NCBI RefSeq assembly: GCF_029017505.1
Contig: NZ_JAQGEI010000040.1
Span: 1-51,875 of the forward strand
Direction: 5' to 3'
Length of the DNA stretch: 51,875 nt
Origin: Sedimenticola hydrogenitrophicus
GTDB taxonomy: Bacteria > Pseudomonadota > Gammaproteobacteria > Chromatiales > Chromatiaceae
Shown here: positions 23,193-30,328 of the stretch, one piece after another
Layout: the number at the start of each line of letters is the position of its first letter
Numbering within the stretch: the stretch's first letter is position 1
Position numbers and translations under genes: made by a program
Notes under the pieces: model-generated
What the model saw: the letters and a program-made list of their open reading frames with translations, nothing else
Database searches by the model: none
Told to the model about the DNA's origin: nothing

Positions 23193-24053
23193 ATGTCTGC
23201 TACCCGCAAAAAGAAAACCGCCTCTGATGCCCTCGCCAAGCAAGTGTCCGAGGCGAAGCAAGCGGCTGTCCTGAAGCAGTCGAAGGAAGAGATTAAGGAA
23301 ATGCAGCTTTCCTTGTTCGACCTTGCTCCCTGGCCTGATCATATGCGGGCGTTGCCTAATGACTATGCCAGGTCGGCGCTGTTTACGGTGCGTAACAAGC
23401 GGGCTCCTCGCCAGGCGCTGCAGAACCACCCGCTTTTTCACGTCAATAAGGATGTGGAGATCACCTATACCGGGGTTGAGCTGCGGGCCGAGGATGATGA
23501 GCTGGTTTGGCAACAGGTGCTTGAATACTCGAAACGGGTTCCCTTGGGGGACCCTATTACGTTCACCTTCTATGAGCTTTGCAAGGACATTGGTTGGTCG
23601 ATCAATGGCCGCTACTACAAGAAGGCCGAGGCGTGCCTGTCCCGCCTGCAGGCCTCCGCCATGCAGTTCTCTTCTTCTCGCGTCGGCCGCCTGGAGTCTG
23701 TTTCTCTGATCCACCGCTTTCGGGTCCTGGATCGGGGCAAGCGTAGCTCTCGATGCCAGGTTGAGATCGACGATGAAATGGTGATGCTGTTTGCCGGAGA
23801 TCATTACTCGAAGTTCATTTGGGAGAAGTACCGGAAGCTCTCCCCTACCGCTCGCCGGATGTTCGATTATTTTGCGTCCCATAAGGAGCCGTTTCCGCTC
23901 AAGCTGGAGACTTTCCGCCTGATGTGTGGTTCTGAGTCCACCAGGCCCAAGAAGTGGCGTGAGCAGGTGAATGATGCTTGCGAAGAGCTGCGCGATACCA
24001 AGCTGATAGAGAGTGCTTGGGTGCTGGATGATCAGGTGCATTGCAAGCGTTGA
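23193..24053 (+). CDS. trfA: TrfA replication initiator (short form)
   Basis: A 286-residue protein that aligns end to end with the short (33-kDa, TrfA2) form of RK2 TrfA: AKQVSEAKQAA, EMQLSLFDLAPWPD with the QLSLFD clamp-binding motif, FHVNKDVEITYTGVELRA, ITFTFYELCKDIGWSINGRYY, FIWEKYRKLSPTARRMFDYF and a CKR-type C-terminus. It binds oriV iterons, opens the origin with DnaA and loads helicase and clamp. An in-frame TGA at 23178 rules out the long TrfA1 form, which in RK2 begins within ssb and is needed for helicase loading in some pseudomonads. Confidence 0.97.
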   Translation: MSATRKKKTASDALAKQVSEAKQAAVLKQSKEEIKEMQLSLFDLAPWPDHMRALPNDYARSALFTVRNKRAPRQALQNHPLFHVNKDVEITYTGVELRAEDDELVWQQVLEYSKRVPLGDPITFTFYELCKDIGWSINGRYYKKAEACLSRLQASAMQFSSSRVGRLESVSLIHRFRVLDRGKRSSRCQVEIDDEMVMLFAGDHYSKFIWEKYRKLSPTARRMFDYFASHKEPFPLKLETFRLMCGSESTRPKKWREQVNDACEELRDTKLIESAWVLDDQVHCKR

Positions 24054-24106
24054 CCTTTCCCCTGGTGCACCTGGTCCGGACCTGGTGCGCCCGTTTCAGC
24101 CGTTGA

Positions 24107-24241
24107 TTACCCCCACCAGTTCCATATTTCCCAGATAGTAGCGGTCACGATGATTAGGATGCCTGCCCGTCTCGGGTAACAGAGCGCATAGCCGATCGCT
24201 AGGGCGAGTGGGTGCAGGATGATTTGGATGGTTCGGTTCAT
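24107..24241 (-). CDS. Small membrane protein downstream of trfA
   Basis: A 44-residue protein (MNRTIQIILHPLALAIGYAL..., ending WEIWNWWG) with GAGGA seven bases before the ATG. It has two hydrophobic stretches and a Trp-rich end, so it is a small membrane protein. It converges on trfA. RK2 has a small unassigned gene (upf16.5) near this place; equivalence is a guess. Confidence 0.5.
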   Translation of the reverse strand: MNRTIQIILHPLALAIGYALCYPRRAGILIIVTATIWEIWNWWG

Positions 24242-24440
24242 TGGGCAGTCCTCGGTGATTTGTGGGTCATATCTCTAAAAGACTTTTGTCCGAGAAGATT
24301 TTGGGGAATTTATGCCTATCCAGGGCATCCCCGTTGGGCCGGGCTGCTCCAGGTTCCGCTTCGCTCCATCCCCTCTGCTTCGCTCCAGGGACAAGCCTTC
24401 CGTATCCCTGATGCCTCCGCGCTCCGCTTGGTAATAAAGA

Positions 24441-24476
24441 GCCCATAGACCCTATCGGGACTATGGGCCGGTTTTT
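24441..24476 (+). terminator. Terminator downstream of trfA region
   Basis: GCCCATAG / CTATGGGC stem followed by CGGTTTTT. The rest of 24242-24701 holds no gene I can support; it contains C+T-rich, repeated CGCTTCGCTCC-type sequence. Confidence 0.75.
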
Positions 24477-24701
24477 GTCTGTATGCCCCAAACAGATGCT
24501 TCGCAACTGTCCGGAGCTGATAAGGGGCTCTGCCCCTCGCTCACGCAAGGGGTCTCCCCAACCTTCCGCGTTTCGCTGCGCTTCACTTGTGCAGGCCGGG
24601 CGATCCCCCTCCCCTTGCGTTCTCTACCCCCGCACTTCGCCAGTGGGTCAGGAGCGCAGGCGCTCAAATCCAAAACATCAAAAGCAGGGGGAATCGAATC
24701 A

Positions 24702-25433
24702 ATGGACGTATTGACCAAGGAACTGATTAGTTTGCATGGCAAGGAAGGGCTCAGAGCCGAGCAGTGGTTTGATTTGATGATCGATGACGTACTGGCGGGG
24801 TTTGGCCTGAAACTGACCGAGATCCCCGCTGACGCGGTGCAAGAGGTGTTGTTCAATCTCTCCGGGCTCTATGCCCGAGAGGTTATAAGGGCCGCACCGT
24901 TCGAGGACATTCTAGGTCCTGTTCACATGGATCTGGTCAGCCAGTATCAACAGAAGGGCACCGGGCAGTTTTTTACCCCACCGTCTCTTTGTCGGATGAT
25001 TGCTCAAATGTCACTAGGGGATTTCCGCATCGAGGACGAGCCGCGCCTGATCCGTGTTAGTGATCCTGCGGTTGGCGCTGGAGGCATGCTGTTGGCTGCG
25101 ATGGCCATCATTCTAGAAAACTGCAGCCCGGAGGCCTTGACGTGGATCTCTCTTACCGGGATCGACATTGACCGGCGCTGTGCACGGATGTTTCCGGTCC
25201 AGGTGCTTTCCGGCCTGTTTGTCCATCAGTGGCAAATTGGTGAGTTGGTGTCTTATCGCGGGAACACTCTAGGCAATCCTGCTGAGTGGTCTACCGTCTG
25301 CCATTACTCCAGGAGAGATCTGCCTGAACGGCCGCAGCCTGCTGATCATCCCATCGTTAAAAAAGCCGTAGCCGAGGCAATCATCAACCATGCCGCTAAT
25401 GATTCTGCCGCTGGCCAATTGGCCCTATTTTAA
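24702..25433 (+). CDS. N6-adenine methylase-like protein, probably catalytically degenerate
   Basis: A 243-residue protein. GQFFTPPSLCRMIAQM followed by SDPAVGAGGMLLAAMAI is motif X plus motif I of gamma-class adenine methyltransferases, and GIDIDRRCARMFPVQVLSGL is the next AdoMet-binding strand. The catalytic (N/D)PP(Y/F) motif is missing: the place where it is expected reads LGNPAEWSTVC, and the protein ends soon after. It may bind AdoMet or DNA without methylating. ATG 24702 follows CAGGGGG. It lies between trfA and oriV; the upstream reading frame is low-complexity and not included. Confidence 0.7.
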   Translation: MDVLTKELISLHGKEGLRAEQWFDLMIDDVLAGFGLKLTEIPADAVQEVLFNLSGLYAREVIRAAPFEDILGPVHMDLVSQYQQKGTGQFFTPPSLCRMIAQMSLGDFRIEDEPRLIRVSDPAVGAGGMLLAAMAIILENCSPEALTWISLTGIDIDRRCARMFPVQVLSGLFVHQWQIGELVSYRGNTLGNPAEWSTVCHYSRRDLPERPQPADHPIVKKAVAEAIINHAANDSAAGQLALF

Positions 25434-25486
25434 AACACCTTCATGGTTATCTGCTGTGAATAAACAATGAGCAATGGCGGCCATCA

Positions 25487-25880
25487 TGACACTTGAGGGG
25501 CGTTCTTTGACACTTGAGGGGCGTAGTTGTTAGGCGCGGTGTTGACACTTGAGGGGCAAAGTACTTTTTTCGGTAGCATCAGGGGCCGTGAGGCCCTATA
25601 CCACGCAGACACAGCAGGAGTTATCCACAGAATTTGTGGATAACCCTGTTAGGAAGCCGTTTTCGTATAGACACTTGAGGGGCGGCTTTATAGACACTTG
25701 AGGGGCGGCTTTATAGACACTTGAGGGGCCAACTATAGACACTTGAGGGGCCGGAATATTGACACTTGAGGGGCGCGGGTATTTGATTTTTTTCAGTTAA
25801 AACATATTGATACGTGCATTATTTTGCCCCACTAACCTCTAATAACCGTTTTTAACCATATATCTAACCAATATTTATAA
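25487..25880. other. oriV: Vegetative origin of replication, oriV
   Basis: Eight direct iterons of the core GACACTTGAGGGGC begin at 25487, 25508, 25543, 25669, 25692, 25715, 25737 and 25760; the last five are spaced 22-23 bp. Between groups, 25621-25643 holds two DnaA boxes facing each other (TTATCCACA...TGTGGATAA). After the last iteron comes an A+T-rich stretch (25780-25880) suited to strand opening, then a G+C-rich stretch to about 26070. This is the RK2 oriV plan. Confidence 0.96.
25621..25643. promoter_or_regulatory. Paired inverted DnaA boxes
   Basis: TTATCCACA and its inverse TGTGGATAA separated by five bases, both perfect matches to the consensus, inside oriV. Confidence 0.92.
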
Positions 25881-26229
25881 CCAGAGCATGGCAAAAAAGC
25901 ACACACAAAAGCATCGCAAAAAAACAGTTCGGCAAAAACCGGCCGCCGAAGGGGGGAGACCCCCCTTCTCAACCCCTCCCGTCGCTTCGCTCCTCCCATC
26001 CCCCCCAGGGGCTACGCCCCTCGCCCGCTGCGCGGGCTCACCCCAAAGTTTGCACACTTACAAAGGGGCTTCGCCCCTCTGCACACCCCATGGCGTTCAT
26101 GCTGTGGTGCCCCAATCAAACTCAGTGCCGCCACCTTATTCCGGAGCATTTAGTAAGTCCCAGGTTTAACTCCAAGAAAAGATTGGTGGCGATTGCGCCC
26201 CTCAAGTGTCAGGTAATAAATTCTTGTGC
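25881..26229. other. G+C-rich origin flank with no gene
   Basis: Several GGGGCTNCGCCCC-type hairpins (for example AGGGGCTACGCCCCT and AAAGGGGCTTCGCCCCT). The open frame here reads Pro/Ser-rich low complexity and is not a gene. It ends with the solo inverted iteron. Confidence 0.7.
26197..26211 (-). promoter_or_regulatory. Solo inverted iteron
   Basis: GCCCCTCAAGTGTCA, the reverse complement of the oriV iteron, stands alone just before the klcA promoter. RK2 also has isolated iterons outside the main clusters. Confidence 0.9.
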
Positions 26230-26258
26230 TTGACAATTAGGGCATATTGCCCTATTAT
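26230..26258 (+). promoter_or_regulatory. klcA promoter with KorC operator
   Basis: TTGACA (26230-26235), 17 bp, TATTAT (26253-26258). The KorC operator TAGGGCATATTGCCCTA fills 26238-26254 in the spacer. Confidence 0.9.
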
Positions 26259-26264
26259 GTGTCT

Positions 26265-26313
26265 TGAAGGCCGGGCTTCTCGCCCTGGTCAATTACCGGA
26301 GAATTTCCGATGA
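26265..26313 (+). repeat. 49-bp leader repeat, klcA copy
   Basis: Identical to 28389-28437 ahead of kleA, from TGAAGGCCGGGCTTCTCGCC to the start codon, including the CCGGAGAA ribosome site. Confidence 0.95.
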
Positions 26314-26744
26314 CTGAAATACAAGAGCAGGTCCCTGTTTCCGCGTCCCTGGTTGCCGAAGATAACCGTCTGGACTTCCTTCCTACTTCCTTCACTCCGC
26401 GCCTGATGATGCACGGTGAGGCCTTGGTCTATGCCTGGATGGACCGCCTTTCCGAAGACTACAAGGGCGGGTATTGGCATTTTTACACTCTGTCGAATGG
26501 CGGCTTTTACCTGGCGCCGGCTTTGGATAGCCCGATGCGCGTGGCAGTCGCCGGCAACTGGTTCGAGGGCGAATTGTCGGCTGACGCTGCCGGGATCGTC
26601 GCCACACTCTTCGCATTGTGTCAGCTTGCGGCTGATGTGCAAGGGACTGACGCGGGTGATCTACTGATCGACCGCTATTACTTCCTGCGCGATTTCGCTG
26701 CCGAGCATGCCGAAGGTCCGGCCATTTTCCGCGCTATTGACTGA
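26310..26744 (+). CDS. klcA: KlcA antirestriction protein (ArdB family)
   Basis: A 144-residue ArdB/KlcA protein: RLDFLPTSFTPRLMMHGEALVYAWM, YWHFYTLSNGGFYLAP, LSADAAGIVATLFALCQLA and the C-terminal LLIDRYYFLRDFAAEHAEGPAIFRAID follow the family closely. It relieves type I restriction in the new host. It is driven by the KorC-regulated promoter and is first in the klc operon. Confidence 0.96.
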   Translation: MTEIQEQVPVSASLVAEDNRLDFLPTSFTPRLMMHGEALVYAWMDRLSEDYKGGYWHFYTLSNGGFYLAPALDSPMRVAVAGNWFEGELSADAAGIVATLFALCQLAADVQGTDAGDLLIDRYYFLRDFAAEHAEGPAIFRAID

Positions 26745-26792
26745 TGAGGGGCGGCCCCGGTTTCGAGCCGGGGCCAAACCAAGGGGCAGGGG

Positions 26793-27779
26793 ATGAGTGA
26801 GCGGGACAAGCTAGCCGCCGAATTGGCGGCCTCGATGCCTGATAATCAGGCGGCGCTGTTGGATGTGGCTATGGCATCCGTGGACGATCTGCATGCGGCG
26901 GCCATTGGCGGAGACCAAGAGGCGACCAGGGCGGCGGCTGATAGATACGAGGCGACCGTCTGGAAACTGAACGGAGGCACTTTCTTTGGGTGTATGGCCG
27001 ATGTGAATGCACCGGGCCACCTGGTTGAGCGGCATTGTCGGGCCGTGCCTGGTGAGGTTCCCAAATGGGGGCAGTCAGGAGATTTTTTGATCGAGGTGGA
27101 GGGTATTCGTGCCATGGTAGAGTTTGGCGACGGTATGGGTGTGCTGCACACGGAGTTCATTTTCCATGCAGTGGACTTGGATAAGCTTTTTATTTCAGAA
27201 ACCGGCTACCGTTGCCACTACGATGATATTTACCTGAGGCAATGCGTGGATGAAGCCGCAGCGGCCATATTCGCGGCCTACCTCAAGGATAAGAAACACC
27301 CAATTGATGAAGAATATCGGGATCGCCTGGCAAGAGAGTTGCAGCCGGCCTGGCTGGTGCGCCTGGACCCGCCGGCGCGCCGATCCCCGGCGACTATTTC
27401 AGTGCCACCAGGTCACGAACTGGTGGATGTGATACTGCCCAAGCACCGGGCGTTTATAGCCAGAAAATGGGCGGCGCAGGCTCAGGAGAGACTAGCGGCC
27501 AAGGCCGCAGATTTGTACGCCAAGAAGGGGATGTTTAAGCCCGGATTGCGATGTGAAGTTGTTAAGGTCTATCGGCGGTGTTTTGCTAAGGAATTGGGGA
27601 AACCAGTGATAATTACGCGGGTTGCCCCTGATTCCATGCAGGTCTGGGCATATATGGATCGCCCGGTTGAATATAAAATTCGCAAGGGAAGGCGTGAAAT
27701 ATTTTATGATCCGAAGTGCAGAACATACCGTTTCCACTTCGATCAGCTGCGTCCCTTTCCGGATGGCGAAGCAAACTAA
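26793..27779 (+). CDS. klcB: KlcB
   Basis: A 328-residue protein following klcA by 48 bases, as in RK2. The central part (VPPGHELVDVILPKHRAFIARKWAAQAQERL) resembles the KorA/TrbA C-terminal domain, known for KlcB. The N-terminal ~220 residues carry no motif I recognise, and the last ~80 residues look like a small beta domain. Function in IncP-1 is not established. Confidence 0.85.
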   Translation: MSERDKLAAELAASMPDNQAALLDVAMASVDDLHAAAIGGDQEATRAAADRYEATVWKLNGGTFFGCMADVNAPGHLVERHCRAVPGEVPKWGQSGDFLIEVEGIRAMVEFGDGMGVLHTEFIFHAVDLDKLFISETGYRCHYDDIYLRQCVDEAAAAIFAAYLKDKKHPIDEEYRDRLARELQPAWLVRLDPPARRSPATISVPPGHELVDVILPKHRAFIARKWAAQAQERLAAKAADLYAKKGMFKPGLRCEVVKVYRRCFAKELGKPVIITRVAPDSMQVWAYMDRPVEYKIRKGRREIFYDPKCRTYRFHFDQLRPFPDGEAN

Positions 27780-27832
27780 GAGCAAAAGAATACCTGATTA
27801 CCAACAAAACTCAGCTAGGTTTGAATACCGTT

Positions 27833-28008
27833 AATAAGCCGCGAATAAACGCGAATAGACGCAAATAAATAACAAAATCAGTTGCCTGGGTAATGAGTAT
27901 CAAAATGGGTCTCTACCTAAAAATGGACGCTACCCTCCCGGCAAGGAGACAAGGCGCCTGGAAATTTACAGAATTCGCGTTCATTTGCGTTCATTCGCGG
28001 CTAATATT
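27833..28008. repeat. Inverted arrays of GCGAATRAAC decamers
   Basis: A left arm (27833-27867) contains three GCGAATARAC-type decamers; the right arm (27971-28008) carries the complementary series (GCGTTCATTTGCGTTCATTCGCGGC). About 100 bases separate them. The pair fills most of the 271-base gap between klcB and korC, so it may be a small repeated insertion or a regulatory structure. Confidence 0.8.
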
Positions 28009-28050
28009 CTCCTGCCTGTGGCTGAGCCAGGTGGGTAATCAGGAAAGAAT

Positions 28051-28305
28051 ATGACCGATACACAAAATATACGCCTGGAGTGTTTACGACCAGCAGAGAC
28101 CTGGGCGCAGCCGAGCGGGGAAGAGGTGAGGGAGGCGCTTCGTTTGGCGCATTTCACCGGCAGCAGAGCGGCAAAGGCCCTGGGGCTCGGAGCTAGGGGA
28201 GACAGAACAGTCCGGCGCTGGATCGGTGAAGACTCCGCAATACCTTACGCGGCTTGGGCGCTTCTTTGCGACTACGCCGGGCTAGGTATCATCTGGAGAA
28301 AATAA
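28051..28305 (+). CDS. korC: KorC transcriptional repressor
   Basis: An 84-residue protein: IRLECLRPAETWAQPSGEEVREAL, then FTGSRAAKALGLGARGDRTVRRWIGE, an HTH, then IPYAAWALLCDYAGLGIIW, matching KorC of IncP-1. It represses the klcA and kle promoters at TAGGGCATNNTGCCCTA sites, both of which are present in this window. Confidence 0.94.
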   Translation: MTDTQNIRLECLRPAETWAQPSGEEVREALRLAHFTGSRAAKALGLGARGDRTVRRWIGEDSAIPYAAWALLCDYAGLGIIWRK

Positions 28306-28306
28306 T

Positions 28307-28319
28307 TTTAGCGGCTAAA
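28307..28319. promoter_or_regulatory. KorB operator upstream of kleA
   Basis: TTTAGCGGCTAAA, perfect, just after korC and upstream of the kleA promoter. Confidence 0.92.
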
Positions 28320-28326
28320 ATTTCCC

Positions 28327-28379
28327 TTGCCCTTTTCTGATGGTTTAGCTAAACTATGCAACTAGGGCATTATGCCCTA
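28327..28379 (+). promoter_or_regulatory. kleA promoter with KorA and KorC operators
   Basis: TTGCCC (28327-28332), 17 bp, TAAACT (28350-28355). KorA operator GTTTAGCTAAAC at 28343-28354 overlaps the -10; KorC operator TAGGGCATTATGCCCTA at 28363-28379 lies just downstream of the start point. With the KorB site at 28307 three regulators converge here. Confidence 0.88.
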
Positions 28380-28388
28380 TTGCATATC

Positions 28389-28437
28389 TGAAGGCCGGGC
28401 TTCTCGCCCTGGTCAATTACCGGAGAATTTCCGATGA
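28389..28437 (+). repeat. 49-bp leader repeat, kleA copy
   Basis: Identical to the klcA leader at 26265-26313. Confidence 0.95.
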
Positions 28438-28673
28438 ACTCACAGAAGAAAACCATCCAGGGAGATACCCTGTCCACCGAGCAATGGGATGCGCTTTGTC
28501 GTTTTGCTGGTTATGAGGGGCGCCAGTGGAAGTCGGTGCTGGCTCAGTGTTGGCGGAATGGTTGTTATCCCTGGCATGTAAAAAACACCTCTAACGACGA
28601 AGCCTATCTTCAGCAGATCCGCAACCGGCGTGGACCTGGTTGGCTCATGAAGTGCAACCTTCGGCTTGATTGA
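28434..28673 (+). CDS. kleA: KleA
   Basis: A 79-residue protein: LSTEQWDALCRFAGYEGRQWKSVLAQCW and IRNRRGPGWLMK match the KleA/KleC family of IncP-1 plasmids, thought to aid stable maintenance. Here only one such gene is present; kleB, kleC, kleD and kleF are not seen. It is controlled by KorA, KorB and KorC sites upstream. Confidence 0.88.
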   Translation: MNSQKKTIQGDTLSTEQWDALCRFAGYEGRQWKSVLAQCWRNGCYPWHVKNTSNDEAYLQQIRNRRGPGWLMKCNLRLD

Positions 28674-28706
28674 GGTAGCAGGGATCTGTTTGTTTGGGTG
28701 GTTGGT

Positions 28707-28731
28707 GACGCCCCGGCTTAACCGGGGCGTC
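28707..28731. other. Hairpin between kleA and kleE
   Basis: GACGCCCCGG / CCGGGGCGTC, a perfect 10-bp stem with a CTTAA loop and no T tract; perhaps an RNA-stability or attenuation element. Confidence 0.65.
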
Positions 28732-28818
28732 TGGCCTGGCGCTGGCACACCAAGACCATGCTTCCCAGGGTGGGAGAGCTATCAGCATTGAACACGCAAG
28801 TTCATGGAGGGTCAAGTT

Positions 28819-29184
28819 ATGTCGAATATCGTACAGTTTCCTAAATCGCCTCAAGTCACGGAAGAAGTTAGCCCCGGGCCGGTTGTTAACAGCGATGACT
28901 CAGCTAAGCGACCTGGTAGGATCTATCGTGCTGGTAGGGGAATATTGCGTTTTCTATGGCTGTTGCTGGTCCTGTTCTGGCCCCTGTTGAGGTTGGTGGT
29001 TATTGCTGATGTGACCTTCCAGATGTTCCGGATGATCTACTACTGGAGTTCTCCAGAGATGAATGCCGGATGGGTCTTTCTGGGGCATTTCTCAGTGCTT
29101 ACTCTACTCACCTATCTGGTCGCCTCGTACCCAGCGGATGACGTTTTAGCGGCTAAAAAAGTTGACAGAAAAGGCATGGTTTAG
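28819..29184 (+). CDS. kleE: KleE membrane protein
   Basis: A 121-residue protein from ATG 28819 (GGAGG eight bases before; a nearer-upstream ATG at 28804 is part of the ribosome site region). MSNIVQFPKSP is the typical KleE start, followed by hydrophobic spans (ILRFLWLLLVLFWPLLRLVVI and WVFLGHFSVLTLLTYLVA). Its 3' end contains the KorB operator and the korA promoter. Confidence 0.88.
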   Translation: MSNIVQFPKSPQVTEEVSPGPVVNSDDSAKRPGRIYRAGRGILRFLWLLLVLFWPLLRLVVIADVTFQMFRMIYYWSSPEMNAGWVFLGHFSVLTLLTYLVASYPADDVLAAKKVDRKGMV

Positions 29185-29190
29185 CTAAAC
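29146..29190 (+). promoter_or_regulatory. korA-incC-korB promoter with KorB and KorA operators
   Basis: KorB operator TTTAGCGGCTAAA at 29146-29158, -35 TTGACA at 29162-29167, KorA operator GTTTAGCTAAAC at 29179-29190 overlapping the -10 (TAAACT). All lie in the 3' part of kleE. This is the autoregulated central control promoter. Confidence 0.92.
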
Positions 29191-29248
29191 TATTCCTTCT
29201 ATTGGCGGCTGGCACCGCTATTTTTTAGACAACCAGGGTGGCGTGATT

Positions 29249-30328
29249 ATGGGTGCAGTGTATGAAAAAGCAGCTAACCGAAGCCCAGTTCCAGGCGGCA
29301 GTAAAACACCTGGATATCGGCCAACAGACCATCGATATAGCGCGGGGTGTGTTGGTCGAGGGCAGAACGCAGACGGAGTTTGCAAAGGCGCTAGGGCTCA
29401 CCAAGGGGGCGGTTTCCCAGGCAGTGAAGCGGGTTTGGTTGGCGCACACGGCGGAGAATCTGCCGGAAGGGTACGAACGGGTCACGGTCGTACTGCCGGA
29501 ACACAGGGCGTTCATCGTCAAGAAATGGGGCGAGGACGCCAAGAAAAAGCAGGGAACAGAATCATGAAAACAATGGTCACCGCGAATCAGAAAGGCGGGG
29601 TTGGGAAAACGGCAACGCTGGTGCACCTGGCGTTTGATTTCGTGGAGCGCGGCTTGAGGGTTGCGGTAGTCGATCTGGATACGCAAGGGAACGCCTCCTA
29701 TACGCTACAGGCCTTCGCCTGTGGTTGTACGGCGAGCAGGATGTTTAATGGGGCTGAGGGCCTGGCTGACCATTTCGGGGATATGGACGATGGCGGTTTG
29801 ATGCGATTGATCGAATCAGACCCCCAAATGGCGGATATGGAAAAACGGAGTATTTCCGAGGCCGGCGCCGCATTCCGGGCCAATATCGAGGCATTGGAAG
29901 CGGCTGGCTTTGATGTGGTGTTGATCGACACTGCGCCATCGTTGGGCGTGGGGCTGGCGGCTGCGCTACTGTCCGCGGACTACGTGCTATCGCCCATCGA
30001 GCTGGAGGCGTACAGCATCCAGGGTATTAAAAAGATGGTTACCACGATTGCCAATGTCCGAAAGGCTAACCCCAAGCTGAAATTCCTGGGGATGGTCCCA
30101 AGCAAAGTTGATGCACGTAACCCCCGCCATGGCCGGCATCTGGCCGACCTGGAGCAGGCCTATCCGCAGTTGCTCATACCTGCCGGTGTGGGACTGCGTA
30201 GCAGTATTGCCGATGCGCTGGCGAGTGGGGTGCCTGTTTGGAAGATAAGAAAGACGGCAGCCCGTAAGGCCGCGAAAGAAGTTCGCGCACTGGCTGACCA
30301 TGTGATTACAAAAATGGAGATCGTTTGA
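29249..30328 (+). CDS. incC: IncC partition ATPase (ParA family)
   Basis: As in RK2, two forms are predicted. IncC1 starts at ATG 29249 and reads through korA in another frame (MGAVYEKAANRSPVPGG...), giving 359 residues; IncC2 starts at ATG 29564, overlapping the korA stop, giving 254 residues. The deviant Walker A is NQKGGVGKTATL; VVDLDTQGN and VVLIDTAPSLG complete the ParA-type site. With KorB and KorB operators it partitions the plasmid. The upstream extension keeps the RK2 IncC1 pattern even though it is compositionally odd, so the overlap seems maintained. Confidence 0.95.
   Translation: MGAVYEKAANRSPVPGGSKTPGYRPTDHRYSAGCVGRGQNADGVCKGARAHQGGGFPGSEAGLVGAHGGESAGRVRTGHGRTAGTQGVHRQEMGRGRQEKAGNRIMKTMVTANQKGGVGKTATLVHLAFDFVERGLRVAVVDLDTQGNASYTLQAFACGCTASRMFNGAEGLADHFGDMDDGGLMRLIESDPQMADMEKRSISEAGAAFRANIEALEAAGFDVVLIDTAPSLGVGLAAALLSADYVLSPIELEAYSIQGIKKMVTTIANVRKANPKLKFLGMVPSKVDARNPRHGRHLADLEQAYPQLLIPAGVGLRSSIADALASGVPVWKIRKTAARKAAKEVRALADHVITKMEIV
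29262..29567 (+). CDS. korA: KorA global repressor
   Basis: A 101-residue protein from ATG 29262 (MKKQLTEAQFQAAVKHLDIGQQTIDIARGVLV). The HTH is TQTEFAKALGLTKGAVSQAVKRVW; the C-terminal dimerisation domain is LPEGYERVTVVLPEHRAFIVKKW. It binds GTTTAGCTAAAC at the ssb-trfA, kleA and korA promoters and cooperates with KorB. Encoded wholly inside the long incC frame. Confidence 0.97.
   Translation: MKKQLTEAQFQAAVKHLDIGQQTIDIARGVLVEGRTQTEFAKALGLTKGAVSQAVKRVWLAHTAENLPEGYERVTVVLPEHRAFIVKKWGEDAKKKQGTES

Noticed and set aside
25888-26169. 93-codon frame in the origin flank
   Set aside because: It is Pro/Ser-rich low complexity produced by the G+C-rich hairpins of oriV.
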